Shown: positions 53,299 through 62,418 of the stretch, one piece after another
Position numbering within the stretch: position 1 is the stretch's first letter
Layout: every line of letters begins with the position of its first letter
DNA from: Pseudomonas californiensis
Lineage (GTDB): Bacteria > Pseudomonadota > Gammaproteobacteria > Pseudomonadales > Pseudomonadaceae
NCBI RefSeq assembly: GCF_021147775.1
Contig: NZ_JAGTPK010000023.1
Location: 1 to 64,000, forward strand
Direction of reading: 5' to 3'
Length of the DNA stretch: 64,000 nt
Position numbers and translations under genes: made by a program
The notes under the pieces: model-generated
Seen by the model: the letters and a program-made list of their open reading frames with translations, nothing else
Told to the model about the DNA's origin: nothing
Database searches by the model: none

Positions 53299-53932
53299 TC
53301 GCTTGCTGCAAGGGACGCTCGATACGTTTCTGATGGTCGGGGCGTCCTCGTTGATCGCGTTTTTGCTGGGGATTCCACTGGCCGTGATTCTGGTTACCAG
53401 CTCCAGGGGCGGTATTTACGAAGCACCGGCCGTCAACCGGGTGCTGGGTGGGTTCGTAAACCTGTTTCGCTCGATCCCTTTTTTGATTCTGATGGTGGCG
53501 CTGATCCCTTTCACCCGGATGATCGTCGGCACCACGTACGGCGTCTGGGCGGCGGTCGTGCCACTGACCATCGCCGCCACGCCGTTCTTCGCGCGCATCG
53601 CTGAAGTGAGTCTGCGGGAAGTCGACCACGGCCTGATCGAAGCGGCGCAAGCCATGGGTTGCCGTCGCTGGCACATCATTTGGCACGTGCTGCTGCCGGA
53701 AGCGCTGCCGGGCATCGTTGGCGGTTTCACCATCACGCTGGTGACCATGATCAACTCCTCGGCCATGGCCGGTGCCATCGGCGCAGGCGGGCTGGGGGAC
53801 ATCGCCTATCGCTACGGTTACCAGCGTTTTGACACGCAGATCATGCTGACCGTGATCGTGCTTCTGGTTGCAGTGGTCGCCATCGTGCAACTGGGCGGCG
53901 ACAGACTGGCACGCAGTTTCAACAAGCGCTGA
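53288..53932 (+). CDS. MetI-type ABC transporter permease
   Basis: A 214-residue inner-membrane permease with about five helices (GTLDTFLMVGASSLIAFLLGIPLAVILV at the start). The EAA loop reads GLIEAAQAMGCRRWHIIWHVLLPEALPGI. It starts inside the metN 3' end and completes the MetQNI-type importer of the operon. Confidence 0.93.
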   Translation: MWFDRLLQGTLDTFLMVGASSLIAFLLGIPLAVILVTSSRGGIYEAPAVNRVLGGFVNLFRSIPFLILMVALIPFTRMIVGTTYGVWAAVVPLTIAATPFFARIAEVSLREVDHGLIEAAQAMGCRRWHIIWHVLLPEALPGIVGGFTITLVTMINSSAMAGAIGAGGLGDIAYRYGYQRFDTQIMLTVIVLLVAVVAIVQLGGDRLARSFNKR

Positions 53933-53948
53933 CGACCTCACGTGCTTC

Positions 53949-54056
53949 ATGATGCAGGTGAAATGGGAGTACAAGCTGAATCCCGCGTCGGCCGACTGGG
54001 AGCGACTGGAAACCATCAATGAGGTGGTCGATATGGTGCTCAATCAGCGCCGATGA
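53949..54056 (+). CDS. Possible 35-residue small protein
   Basis: A short frame (MMQVKWEYKLNPASADWERL... VVDMVLNQRR) 16 bases after metI. The start resembles the KWEYK opening of DUF4177-like small proteins, but the ribosome site is poor and the frame could be the 5' remnant of a longer gene. Kept at low confidence. Confidence 0.25.
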   Translation: MMQVKWEYKLNPASADWERLETINEVVDMVLNQRR

Positions 54057-54114
54057 TTGTTCAAAAATAGGGCAAGGGTATATTGGCAGCTCCACCGGCC
54101 CAGAATCTGTCCCA

Positions 54115-54741
54115 ATGAAACTCGATCCGCAAGACCTCGCTCAGATCACCGCCACCACCCTGGGCAACTACAACAACGTCGCTGAAGGTTTTCGTGAGGG
54201 CACACGGGATCACGACGTCAGTCAGAACATCGACGCCCTGCTACGCCACATTCAGGGCTCGGCACCGTTTCAGATTCTGGATTTTGGCTGTGGTCCAGGG
54301 CGGGATCTGCAGACCTTCACTGCCATGGGGCATGTCGCGACCGGGCTGGACGGCTCCGAGCGTTTTGCCGAGATGGCTCGCTCCGACAGCGGCTGCGACG
54401 TGTTGCATCAAAACTTCCTGGAGCTGGACCTGCCTGCGGCGCGATTCGACGGCATCTTTGCCAACGCAGTGTTGTTCCACGTCCCGAAACAGGAACTGCC
54501 ACGGGTACTGCGCCAACTGTACGGCACCCTGAAACCGGGTGGCGTACTGTTCAGCTCCAACCCGCGCGGACACAACGACGAAGGCTGGAACGGCGAACGC
54601 TACGGCGCCTACCATGATCTTGAGTCTTGGCGTGCGCTGCTGACCGATGCAGGGTTTGCCGAGCTGGAACACTATTACCGCCCCGCCGGGCTGCCGAGGG
54701 AACAGCAGCCGTGGCTGGCGAGTGTGTGGCGTCGCCATTAA
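54115..54741 (+). CDS. SAM-dependent class I methyltransferase
   Basis: A 208-residue soluble methyltransferase. SAM-binding motif I is ILDFGCGPGRDLQTF (about residues 55-69); GLDGSERFAEMAR and FDGIFANAVLFHVPKQELPRVLRQLYGTLKPGG follow. The substrate cannot be told. The ATG at 54115 has no strong ribosome site, and an upstream in-frame stretch is not protein-like. Confidence 0.88.
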   Translation: MKLDPQDLAQITATTLGNYNNVAEGFREGTRDHDVSQNIDALLRHIQGSAPFQILDFGCGPGRDLQTFTAMGHVATGLDGSERFAEMARSDSGCDVLHQNFLELDLPAARFDGIFANAVLFHVPKQELPRVLRQLYGTLKPGGVLFSSNPRGHNDEGWNGERYGAYHDLESWRALLTDAGFAELEHYYRPAGLPREQQPWLASVWRRH

Positions 54742-54907
54742 GCGTCGGTTTGATAAAAAGAGGCTCTGAATGCATGCGGGATCACCAATGGAGAGGTACT
54801 CCTGGTAGTTATGCCAGTTCTGCAGCAGAACGGCATGCACTAAGATAGAGCAACGGCCGCAGCTTAAAATTTTCAGCCACGGATTAATGATCAATGGAGT
54901 GATTTTA

Positions 54908-55603
54908 ATGACGACGAATTATATAAAAAATGGCGACTTCAGCGATGGCCTTGCGAACTGGGATGTACCCACTGACTTCGCTCCTGACTTTCAAATTCAT
55001 GGAGGCGCGGATAGCGCAACAGGTTATCAAGCGTTTATCACTAATCTGCAAGAGCCCTTTACACACCGACACCTGGAAAAACCTCAAACCTATTCAACAA
55101 CGGAATATTATCCGAATACAATAATAAAAGAAGAAAAAATAGTGGAACAAAAAACATCATTCACAAGAGAGTTTATCGATACCGAGAACGAACTGATAGT
55201 GAATGACTCAATATTGACTGTCTCCCCAAAAAAATCTCGAAGCATAAAGCTGGGAGCCGCCAGCCAAATCAGTCAGAAAATTAACCCACCTACTGGCAAG
55301 ATGCTTCAGTTGCAATTTGACGCCTCAAGTACAGATAGCGAATTAGGCGATGTATTCTTTGTCTTGCTTTTCAAGCACAGATCACCCAGTGAGCCAGCAG
55401 CTATAGACCAAGCCTGGAGTGTTGCAGCGCCTCATTGGGCACACTATACATTTAGCATTGTACTGCCTGACGGCATTAAGGACTGCACGTTTGACCTAAT
55501 AGTACCTGACGCCAACAGCCAAGAATATCCCGAACTTATCTACGACATGGGCGACCAGAAAGCAGAAATAAGATTCAGCAATTTTGAACTGACCGAGAGT
55601 TAA
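54908..55603 (+). CDS. AT-rich orphan protein with jelly-roll-like fold
   Basis: A 231-residue protein; the ATG at 54908 has GGAG nine bases upstream. No signal peptide. The N-terminus YIKNGDFSDGLANWDV and the C-terminus AEIRFSNFELTES are the typical ends of carbohydrate-binding-like jelly-roll modules (the pattern begins NGDFSxGLxxW and ends in a DN/SNFxL strand). Its base composition is much lower in GC than the neighbours, with many AAA and AAT codons, indicating horizontal acquisition. Function is not known; it could be a lectin-like or toxin-accessory protein. Confidence 0.75.
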   Translation: MTTNYIKNGDFSDGLANWDVPTDFAPDFQIHGGADSATGYQAFITNLQEPFTHRHLEKPQTYSTTEYYPNTIIKEEKIVEQKTSFTREFIDTENELIVNDSILTVSPKKSRSIKLGAASQISQKINPPTGKMLQLQFDASSTDSELGDVFFVLLFKHRSPSEPAAIDQAWSVAAPHWAHYTFSIVLPDGIKDCTFDLIVPDANSQEYPELIYDMGDQKAEIRFSNFELTES

Positions 55604-55618
55604 CGCAAAGCAAGCTGC

Positions 55619-55646
55619 CCCTCGCCGTTATATCTTACGGCGAGGG
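55619..55646. terminator. Bidirectional hairpin between orphan gene and RND operon
   Basis: CCCTCGCCGT and ACGGCGAGGG, a perfect 10-bp stem with an 8-base AT-rich loop, between two convergent genes. Confidence 0.75.
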
Positions 55647-55657
55647 ACTTCACAGCC

Positions 55658-58600
55658 TCACTGCGCGGGCTGCGGCTGCTCACCCTTGTCCTGGTCGGCC
55701 CGCTCATTCTTTTTCGATGCGTCACGGCGCTGCTCGTCGCTGGGCTCCTTGATTCTGTACCAGGCCACATAGAGCGCAGGCAGGAACAACAAGGTGAGCA
55801 AGGTCGCGATAATGATGCCGCCGATCATGGCGTAGGCCATGGGGCCCCAGAACACCTCGCGGGCGATCGGGATCATGCCCAGGCTCGCCGCCGCTGCGGT
55901 GAGCAGGATCGGTCGACGACGATGCTCGGTGGCTTCTACCACGGCGTCCCACGGCAGGTAGCCGCTGCGCTCGTACGCATCGATCTGGGTGACCAGAATC
56001 ACCGAGTTACGGATGATGATCCCGATCAGCGCCAATACCCCGAGAATCGCCACGAAGCCCAGCGGTGTGCCGGTCGGAATGAGCGCCAGCACTACGCCGA
56101 TCAGGCCCAGCGGCGCAACGCTGGCCACCAGAAACATCTTCTGCACGCTGTGCAACTGGATCATCAGGAACGTCGCCATCAAAAACAGCATCAACGGCAC
56201 GACACTGGCGATAGGCCCTTGGGCCTTGCTGCTTTCTTCGACGGTACCGCCCGTAGCGACCTTGTAACCCACGGGCAGGCCTGAAGAGAATTTGTCGATT
56301 TCCGGCTGCAACTGTTTCACCAGATCTGTCGGCTGAATCTCGTCACGCACGGCACCTTTCACGGTGATGGTCGGCTTGCGATCACGGCGCCAGACCAGCG
56401 GCTGCTCAAGCTCGTAGCCCACCGTAGCGAAGGCCAACAGCGGAATGGACGCGCCGGACGGCGTGACGATCTGCAGGTTCTGCAAGGTTTCAGGCGTGCC
56501 GCGCTCAGCGTCTTCAGCGCGCCCCACCACGTTGATCAGGTAGATGTCGTCGCGTACCTGCGTTACCGCCGAGCCGCTGACCACGCTGTTCATGAGCTTG
56601 GCCACGTCCTCGGAAGACAGACCCAACTGACGCGCCTTGTCCTGATTGATGTCGATGCGCAGGACCTTGCCCGGCTCGTTCCAGTCGTAGATCACTTCGC
56701 CTACATGCGGGTTGTTGTCGAGCAGCGTGGCCAGTTCGATGGCGTGCTGGCGGACCTTGTCGATGTTTTCGCCACTGACGCGATACTGCAGTGGGCGGCC
56801 CACCGGCGGCCCCATTTCCAGCGGTTGTACGTACGAACCAATGCCGACGTAGTCATCACGCAGACGCTTTTGCAGCCGCGCGGTCAAAGCGCCCCGCTCC
56901 TCAAGACCTTTACTGACAATGACCAGTTGGGCGTAAAACGGGTTTTCCAGTTGCTGGTCGAGCGGCAGGTAGAAGCGCACGGCGCCTTGCCCGATATAAG
57001 TGCTCCAGCGCTCGATGTCCGGGTCATCCTTGAGGCTCGCTTCGAAGCGATCCACGACCTTGCGCGTCTCGTTGATCGAGGCGTTCTGCGGCAGGTTGAG
57101 GTCGACGAGAATTTCCGGCCGGTCCGACGACGGAAAGAATTGGCTCTGCACGAACTGCATTGAAAACAGCGACGCTGCGAACAGCGCCAGGGTGATACCA
57201 ATCGCCATCCAGCGGTGGCGCATGGCCCACAGCATGCTGGCGTTGAACGCTCGGCCGATGCGCCCCGGTTCCTCGGACTTGGGTTTGATGTTACTGCTCA
57301 GAATATGCACGCCGATCACCGGCGCGAAGAGCACAGCGACCACCCAGGACACGAGCATCGCCACCGCGATCACGGCAAACAGCGTGAAGGTGTACTCCCC
57401 CGCCGAACTGGCGTTCAAGCCGATCGGCACAAATCCTGCCACGGTCACCAGCGTACCGGTAAGCATCGGGAATGCGGTCGAGGTGTAAGCATAGGTCGCG
57501 GCCTGTTCTTTGGTCTCGCCCATTTCCAGACGCGTCACCATCATTTCGACGGTAATCATGGCGTCATCCACCAGCAACCCCAGGGCAATGATCAACGCCC
57601 CGAGCGAAATCCGTTGCATGGTGATGCCGCTGTATTCCATGAACACGAACACCATGGCCAGCACCAGCGGGATCGAACAGGCCACTACCAGCCCGGCGCG
57701 CACGCCAAGGCTGACAAAGCTGACCAGCAAGACGATGATCACCGCCTCGAACAATGCGCTGGTAAAACCGCCCACAGCCTTGTCTACCACCTCGGCCTGA
57801 TCTGAAACCTTGTGCACGCCAACACCGACCGGCAAATCGGCGGTCGAGGCGTCCATGCGCGCATGCAGCGCCTTGCCAAACTCCTGGATGTTGCCGCCTT
57901 TCTTCATGGCAATCGACAGGCCAATGGCGGGCTTGCCGTTATAGCGAAACAGCGGCTTGGGCGGGTCTGTGTAGCCTCGTGAAATATCCGCGATATCGCT
58001 CAAGCGATAGAAGCGGTCGTTGAGCCGCAGGTTGACCGCCGCCAGGTCCTTTTCGGAATCAAACTGCCCGGACGTGCGCACAGAAATCCGCTCTGGCCCG
58101 GCCTCGATCACCCCCGCTGGCGTCACTGCGTTTTGCGATTGCAGGCTTTGCACCACCTGATTCTGGTCCAGCCCCAGCGCTGCCAGCTTGCGGGTGGAGA
58201 AGTTCAGGTAGATCACTTCGTCCTGCTGACCGACCATTTCGACCTTGCCCAGGCCGGGCACTTCGCGAATATCGGCGCGGACTTTTTCGACGTAATCGCG
58301 CAGCTGGCGCATCGAGAATCCGTCGGCGGTGAACGCATAGATCGATCCGAACACATCGCCGAACTCGTCGTTGAAAGACGGGCCCTGCAAACCTTGGGGG
58401 AACTGCCCGCGAATGTCGTCGACCTTCTTGCGCACCTGATACCAGATTTCAGGTATAGCGCTGGCGCTGGTGGTGTCACGCAGGTAGACAAACACCGTGG
58501 ACTCGCCCGGCCGGGTGTAGCTCTTCACGTAATCCAGCGAATCCAGTTCTTCGAGCTTTTTCTCGATACGGTCGGTTACCTGCGACAGCGTTTCGTCAAC

Positions 58601-58777
58601 CGTCGCACCAGGCCAACGGGTCTGGATCACCATGGTCTTGATGGTGAACGACGGATCTTCTTCGCGGCCCAGCTTCATGTAGGAGAACACGCCCATCAGC
58701 AGTGCGACGAACATCAGGTACCAGACAAACGACTGGTGCTTGATCGCCCACTCGGACAGATTGAAATTCCCTTTCAT
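55658..58777 (-). CDS. RND efflux transporter, TriC-like
   Basis: Inner-membrane proton-driven pump of 1039 residues with the usual 12 helices and two large periplasmic loops. Proton-relay Asp404 and Asp405 are in LGLLVDDAMITVEMM. The N-terminus (FNLSEWAIKHQSFVWYLM, then KLGREEDPSFTIKTMVIQTRWPGAT) matches the TriC branch, distinct from AcrB/MexB. The two adaptor genes just upstream repeat the TriABC order. In P. aeruginosa TriABC exports triclosan with OpmH; no outer-membrane factor gene is here. ATGA overlap with the second adaptor gene. Confidence 0.93.
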   Translation of the reverse strand: MKGNFNLSEWAIKHQSFVWYLMFVALLMGVFSYMKLGREEDPSFTIKTMVIQTRWPGATVDETLSQVTDRIEKKLEELDSLDYVKSYTRPGESTVFVYLRDTTSASAIPEIWYQVRKKVDDIRGQFPQGLQGPSFNDEFGDVFGSIYAFTADGFSMRQLRDYVEKVRADIREVPGLGKVEMVGQQDEVIYLNFSTRKLAALGLDQNQVVQSLQSQNAVTPAGVIEAGPERISVRTSGQFDSEKDLAAVNLRLNDRFYRLSDIADISRGYTDPPKPLFRYNGKPAIGLSIAMKKGGNIQEFGKALHARMDASTADLPVGVGVHKVSDQAEVVDKAVGGFTSALFEAVIIVLLVSFVSLGVRAGLVVACSIPLVLAMVFVFMEYSGITMQRISLGALIIALGLLVDDAMITVEMMVTRLEMGETKEQAATYAYTSTAFPMLTGTLVTVAGFVPIGLNASSAGEYTFTLFAVIAVAMLVSWVVAVLFAPVIGVHILSSNIKPKSEEPGRIGRAFNASMLWAMRHRWMAIGITLALFAASLFSMQFVQSQFFPSSDRPEILVDLNLPQNASINETRKVVDRFEASLKDDPDIERWSTYIGQGAVRFYLPLDQQLENPFYAQLVIVSKGLEERGALTARLQKRLRDDYVGIGSYVQPLEMGPPVGRPLQYRVSGENIDKVRQHAIELATLLDNNPHVGEVIYDWNEPGKVLRIDINQDKARQLGLSSEDVAKLMNSVVSGSAVTQVRDDIYLINVVGRAEDAERGTPETLQNLQIVTPSGASIPLLAFATVGYELEQPLVWRRDRKPTITVKGAVRDEIQPTDLVKQLQPEIDKFSSGLPVGYKVATGGTVEESSKAQGPIASVVPLMLFLMATFLMIQLHSVQKMFLVASVAPLGLIGVVLALIPTGTPLGFVAILGVLALIGIIIRNSVILVTQIDAYERSGYLPWDAVVEATEHRRRPILLTAAAASLGMIPIAREVFWGPMAYAMIGGIIIATLLTLLFLPALYVAWYRIKEPSDEQRRDASKKNERADQDKGEQPQPAQ

Positions 58778-59844
58778 CGTGGGCTTTCCTCATCGACTTT
58801 GACTTTCTGGCCCGGTTTCAGGCTGTTGACGCCTGCGGTTACCACTTTCTCTCCAGCGTTGACACCGCCTGCCAGCAGAAAGCTGTCGTTCTCCAGGCTG
58901 ACCACACTGACCACTCGCGGGCTGACAGTCTGGCTCTGTGAATCAATGACCCAGACCTGCTGCTTGCCGTCGACGTCCTGCAACGCGTTGATCGGCAGAC
59001 GCATGCGCGGAGTAATGGTCGAGCTCAGTGTCACGCTGATCGCAGTGCCGAGTCGCAGTGCAGCAGGCGTATCGGTCAATGACAGGCGCGCGCGGCGGGT
59101 GCGGGTCGAGCGGTCGGCCTGAGGTTCGATTTCGCGTACTTTCGCCGCGGTGTTGACCTGCGGATCAAGCTGGCTGGCGACGGTGAATACCACATCATCG
59201 GGCAACTGATCGGCCAGTGATGCGGGCAAATCAATGACCGCTTCCTTGATGTCGGGCCGCGCCAACGTCACCACTTCCTGTCCGGCGGTGACCACTTGTC
59301 CAGCCTCTACTTTCCACTCGGTCACCACGGCATCATGGTCACTGCGCAATTCGCTGTAGCTCAGTTGGTCCTTCGCCTGTTGGGCGGCGGCCCTGGCCTG
59401 CTCCAACGACGAACGAGTGGTTTGCAGATCAGTCAGCGCGATATCGAGTTGCGCCTGCGCGCCTACGCCACGGTCAAACAACTCTTGCTGGCGACGAGCA
59501 TTGGCCTGGGCATTGATCCACTGGGCCTGCACGCGAGCAAGATCGCCTTGCCGGCCCCGGACATTGTTCTGTTGATCAGTCGGGTCGAGCGTAGCGAGCA
59601 AGTCGCCCTGCTTCACCTCGCTGCCCACGTCCACGTCACGACGGGCGATCCGTCCGGCCACACGAAAACCCAGCACACTCTGATAACGCGCTTCGATATT
59701 GCCCGCGAAACGTCCGAAGTCGGCGGTGGATTCCGGCTTGGCCTCAATGAACACCACGGGGCGTACCGGTTCCGGAGCAGCCTCTTCCTTGCTGCATCCA
59801 ACCAGCAGCAAGCCGCTCATCAACAGGCCTGACAGACGCTTCAT
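58774..59844 (-). CDS. RND membrane-fusion lipoprotein, second adaptor (TriB-like)
   Basis: A 356-residue periplasmic adaptor with a lipobox LVGC (Cys17). It has a beta-barrel/lipoyl half (GFRVAGRIARRDVDVGSEVKQGDLLATLDPTDQQN), an alpha-hairpin (about residues 95-155) and the second lipoyl half (GVVTEWKVEAGQVV-like VVTEWKVEAGQVV). Overlaps both neighbours by ATGA, so all three genes are translationally coupled. Confidence 0.93.
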   Translation of the reverse strand: MKRLSGLLMSGLLLVGCSKEEAAPEPVRPVVFIEAKPESTADFGRFAGNIEARYQSVLGFRVAGRIARRDVDVGSEVKQGDLLATLDPTDQQNNVRGRQGDLARVQAQWINAQANARRQQELFDRGVGAQAQLDIALTDLQTTRSSLEQARAAAQQAKDQLSYSELRSDHDAVVTEWKVEAGQVVTAGQEVVTLARPDIKEAVIDLPASLADQLPDDVVFTVASQLDPQVNTAAKVREIEPQADRSTRTRRARLSLTDTPAALRLGTAISVTLSSTITPRMRLPINALQDVDGKQQVWVIDSQSQTVSPRVVSVVSLENDSFLLAGGVNAGEKVVTAGVNSLKPGQKVKVDEESPR

Positions 59845-60959
59845 GGTTGCACCTGGGTATTCTGTGGCGTGGGCTGATCGGCAATTTCAACCTGCATGTC
59901 CGGATGCAACAATTGTCCGCCCGCGATCACTACCTTCTCTCCACTTTTCAGACCGTCGCCAATGATGACGTTTGAAGTCAGGTAACGCATGACCGTGACC
60001 TTGCGCAGGTTGACCTTGCCCTGATCATCCACTACCCACACCGCTGGCTTGCCCAGTTGCTCACCGAGATCTTTGGTGAGCGCCGACCAAGGCAACTCGA
60101 CACTGGCATTGGCCGGTACGCTCAAGGCGACACTGACTACCGAGCCCAGGTCCATGCCTTCAGGCAGCGCATCCAGCGCAACCTTGACCTGCAGCGTCCC
60201 GGTTTGTGCAGAGACCGCGGGGGTCACTTCGCGTACTTTGCCGTTGACCTTGATCGACGGATTTTCAAGCAACGTCACTGTCACCGACTGGTCCGCCGAT
60301 GGCTGAACAAAGAGTGATTCGTAGACGTTGAACACGGCGTCACGCTCGCCGTCACGGGCCAGGTCAAAAATCGGCACCGTGGCCTGTACCACCTGGCCAA
60401 CTTCAGCCTGGCGCGCGGTGATCACGCCAGGCGCATCGGCGATCAGGGCGGTGTAACTCAACTGTTCTCGAGCGTTCGCCAACTGCGCCTGCGCCGCCTT
60501 CAGCGAGCTTTCGCTGCCACGCAGAGCAGCCTGCGCAGAGTCGTATTCGCTCTGGCTGGTGTATCCCTTGGGCAGCAGCTTCTGCTGACGCACGAACGCC
60601 GCACGGGTCTGAGAAACACGAGCCTGCTCGGCCGCGACGGACGCCTGCGCAGAGTCGACATTGATCTGCAGATCCTTGGGATCGAGCCGTGCCAGTACCT
60701 GGTTCGCCTTGACCCGGTCGCCCACATCCACGTTGCGCTGAATGATCTTGCCGTTCACTCGGAAGGAAAGACGCGTCTGCACCCGAGCCTGGATATCGCC
60801 CGTCAATGCGACACTGGCAGCGTATTCAGCTGTTTTTACTGGCTGCACGTAAACCCGTGGCAAGTCCGGCGCCGCCGGTTTTTCTTCGCCACAGCCAGCC
60901 AGAACCGTCAGGGTGACAGCAAGGCCAAGCGCAAACAGACTTGGAGGACGAGCAGGCAT
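59841..60959 (-). CDS. RND membrane-fusion lipoprotein, first adaptor (TriA-like)
   Basis: A 372-residue adaptor. The ATG at 60959 has AAGGAG upstream (a start 21 codons earlier is rejected) and opens a lipoprotein signal ending LAGC. Lipoyl half LSFRVNGKIIQRNVDVGDRVKANQVLARLDPKDLQ, a coiled hairpin, then VITARQAEVGQVV. Two different adaptors for one pump is the TriABC hallmark, where both are needed for activity. First gene of the operon; no regulator lies next to it. Confidence 0.93.
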   Translation of the reverse strand: MPARPPSLFALGLAVTLTVLAGCGEEKPAAPDLPRVYVQPVKTAEYAASVALTGDIQARVQTRLSFRVNGKIIQRNVDVGDRVKANQVLARLDPKDLQINVDSAQASVAAEQARVSQTRAAFVRQQKLLPKGYTSQSEYDSAQAALRGSESSLKAAQAQLANAREQLSYTALIADAPGVITARQAEVGQVVQATVPIFDLARDGERDAVFNVYESLFVQPSADQSVTVTLLENPSIKVNGKVREVTPAVSAQTGTLQVKVALDALPEGMDLGSVVSVALSVPANASVELPWSALTKDLGEQLGKPAVWVVDDQGKVNLRKVTVMRYLTSNVIIGDGLKSGEKVVIAGGQLLHPDMQVEIADQPTPQNTQVQP

Positions 60960-61175
60960 GCAGACTCCTTTTGCGGATGCCGGGTGCAAGCGTGAGATAT
61001 CACGAGACGACAGCGTGAACATGCGACTGTGCGCGAGCGGGAGGGTTCCTTGTTCAAGTCACTGCCAGGCTGAGTCTGCGCTCAACAAAAAGACGTCATG
61101 ACCACGTACAAAGCGGCCGCGAACAGGAATTGAAGCGGGGCTTCAAAGACGAGTGGTTTCGTATTCGCTCTGGCT

Positions 61176-62228
61176 TTAGAGGCTATTAGCTCTTCGCACA
61201 GGCACCTCGCCGGTTCTGATCTCGACTTGAGCCGAGCGCAGATTGCTTACCAGCGGTGTAATGAATTCCAAGGCATTCGGCAAAGCCTTTTCCACGTAAC
61301 CCCGGAACGCTCTTTTTGCAGCGACGTTGGCCGCTGCATTGGCTGTGTGACGAGCGAGCGCCACGCCCCCAAACCGCGTGACCAACGTGAAAAGGCTGGT
61401 CACCAGCGCCGCCGTACGCAGCCCTTTGGCAAGGTCGGAGTCCGGATAAATGCTGTTGGCGACAAAGGCAGAGCCCCACAGCGTACCTGCTGTCACGGCA
61501 CCCACCGCAGTGAAAGCCGTCAGTCTTTCGGAGAGATTCGCAGGCCTGTGGGACGGGCCGGTTCGGGCTGGCAAGCCCGTTGCGGGAACGATGGGGCGCT
61601 TGAGGTTGACACCTCTGGTAACGGCTCGCAACGCTGGACGAGCGCTGAACAAGCCAAGCCCCGCTGTGACCAAGCCTGCTGCGATATACAAGGCAGACTT
61701 CCATTCTTCAGACAAATGCCCACTCGGATCACTGCGATTCACCGGATCCCCGACGCAATACGCACACGCATTCAGCCCGCCCTTGCCGAACGGACTCAGG
61801 CTGTCCGGGCTGTTGAAACGCATCAGTACAGGGTTATAGGCGCGGTACCCATTGCCCAGCAAATAATGGCCTGTGACTGGGTCTATCTGTTCGCCATTGA
61901 AGCCAGGCCGACGATCAGCCGAAGGGCTGTGCCCATGAGAAGTGTAAGCAAAGACCGAATGCTGATCCGGCGTTACTGAATGCAGCACGCTGTGCTGGCG
62001 GTCCGTAGCGGCCAGTACCACCACAGGCAACTGACTGCCTACTGTCTGCCGCGCAATAATTTGGCGTTGGTTTCGAAAAATGCGGAGGCTTTCAGCACCT
62101 TGAATCTCGCTGACCAGCCTCTCGTTCTGATAATACAGTCGGGCCTTTGCACCTTTGAGCGGTGAACGGCTCGCAAGGCGGTCGAGGGGATCGTAGCCAT
62201 AGCGGCAGATTACTGTTTTCAGAAGCAT
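61176..62228 (-). CDS. Short RHS-core protein with variable C-terminus
   Basis: A 350-residue protein carrying only the RHS end-core: CRYGYDPLDRLAS at the start, GFNGEQIDPVTGHYLLGNGYRAYNPVLMRFNSPDSLSPFGKGGLNACAYCVGDPVNRSDPSGH at about residues 109-170. (Quoted in pieces: GEQIDPVTGHYLLGNGYR; RFNSPDSLSPFGKGG.) The remaining 180 residues are Ala-rich with hydrophobic stretches (SALYIAAGLVTAGLGLF, TAFTAVGAVTAGTLWGSAFV), the place of toxin domains in full-length RHS proteins. No YD-repeat cage or PAAR/VgrG partner and no immunity-like gene is adjacent. Such short core proteins are frequent in P. syringae; their role is unproven. Confidence 0.82.
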   Translation of the reverse strand: MLLKTVICRYGYDPLDRLASRSPLKGAKARLYYQNERLVSEIQGAESLRIFRNQRQIIARQTVGSQLPVVVLAATDRQHSVLHSVTPDQHSVFAYTSHGHSPSADRRPGFNGEQIDPVTGHYLLGNGYRAYNPVLMRFNSPDSLSPFGKGGLNACAYCVGDPVNRSDPSGHLSEEWKSALYIAAGLVTAGLGLFSARPALRAVTRGVNLKRPIVPATGLPARTGPSHRPANLSERLTAFTAVGAVTAGTLWGSAFVANSIYPDSDLAKGLRTAALVTSLFTLVTRFGGVALARHTANAAANVAAKRAFRGYVEKALPNALEFITPLVSNLRSAQVEIRTGEVPVRRANSL

Positions 62229-62264
62229 GAAGCGTCACCCGTGCATGTGTCGAGCAATGGTGCT

Positions 62265-62292
62265 GTGCAGGCGAGATACAACTCGCCTGCAC
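62265..62292. terminator. 11-bp perfect hairpin
   Basis: GTGCAGGCGAG-ATACAA-CTCGCCTGCAC in the 190-base gap between the RHS-core gene and the next minus-strand gene. It may terminate the ABC operon read from the right; no T-tract is present. Confidence 0.55.
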
Positions 62293-62418
62293 ATTCCTCC
62301 CTTCACAGTGAACCCTTGGACAGGTGTCGACTACTCATAAAACTGTCAGGTTATTCACACGCAGTGCAATCAGGTGCGGGCGTTTTTGGCAGGAACCCGC
62401 CGCTCCAGTTCGTCAGGC

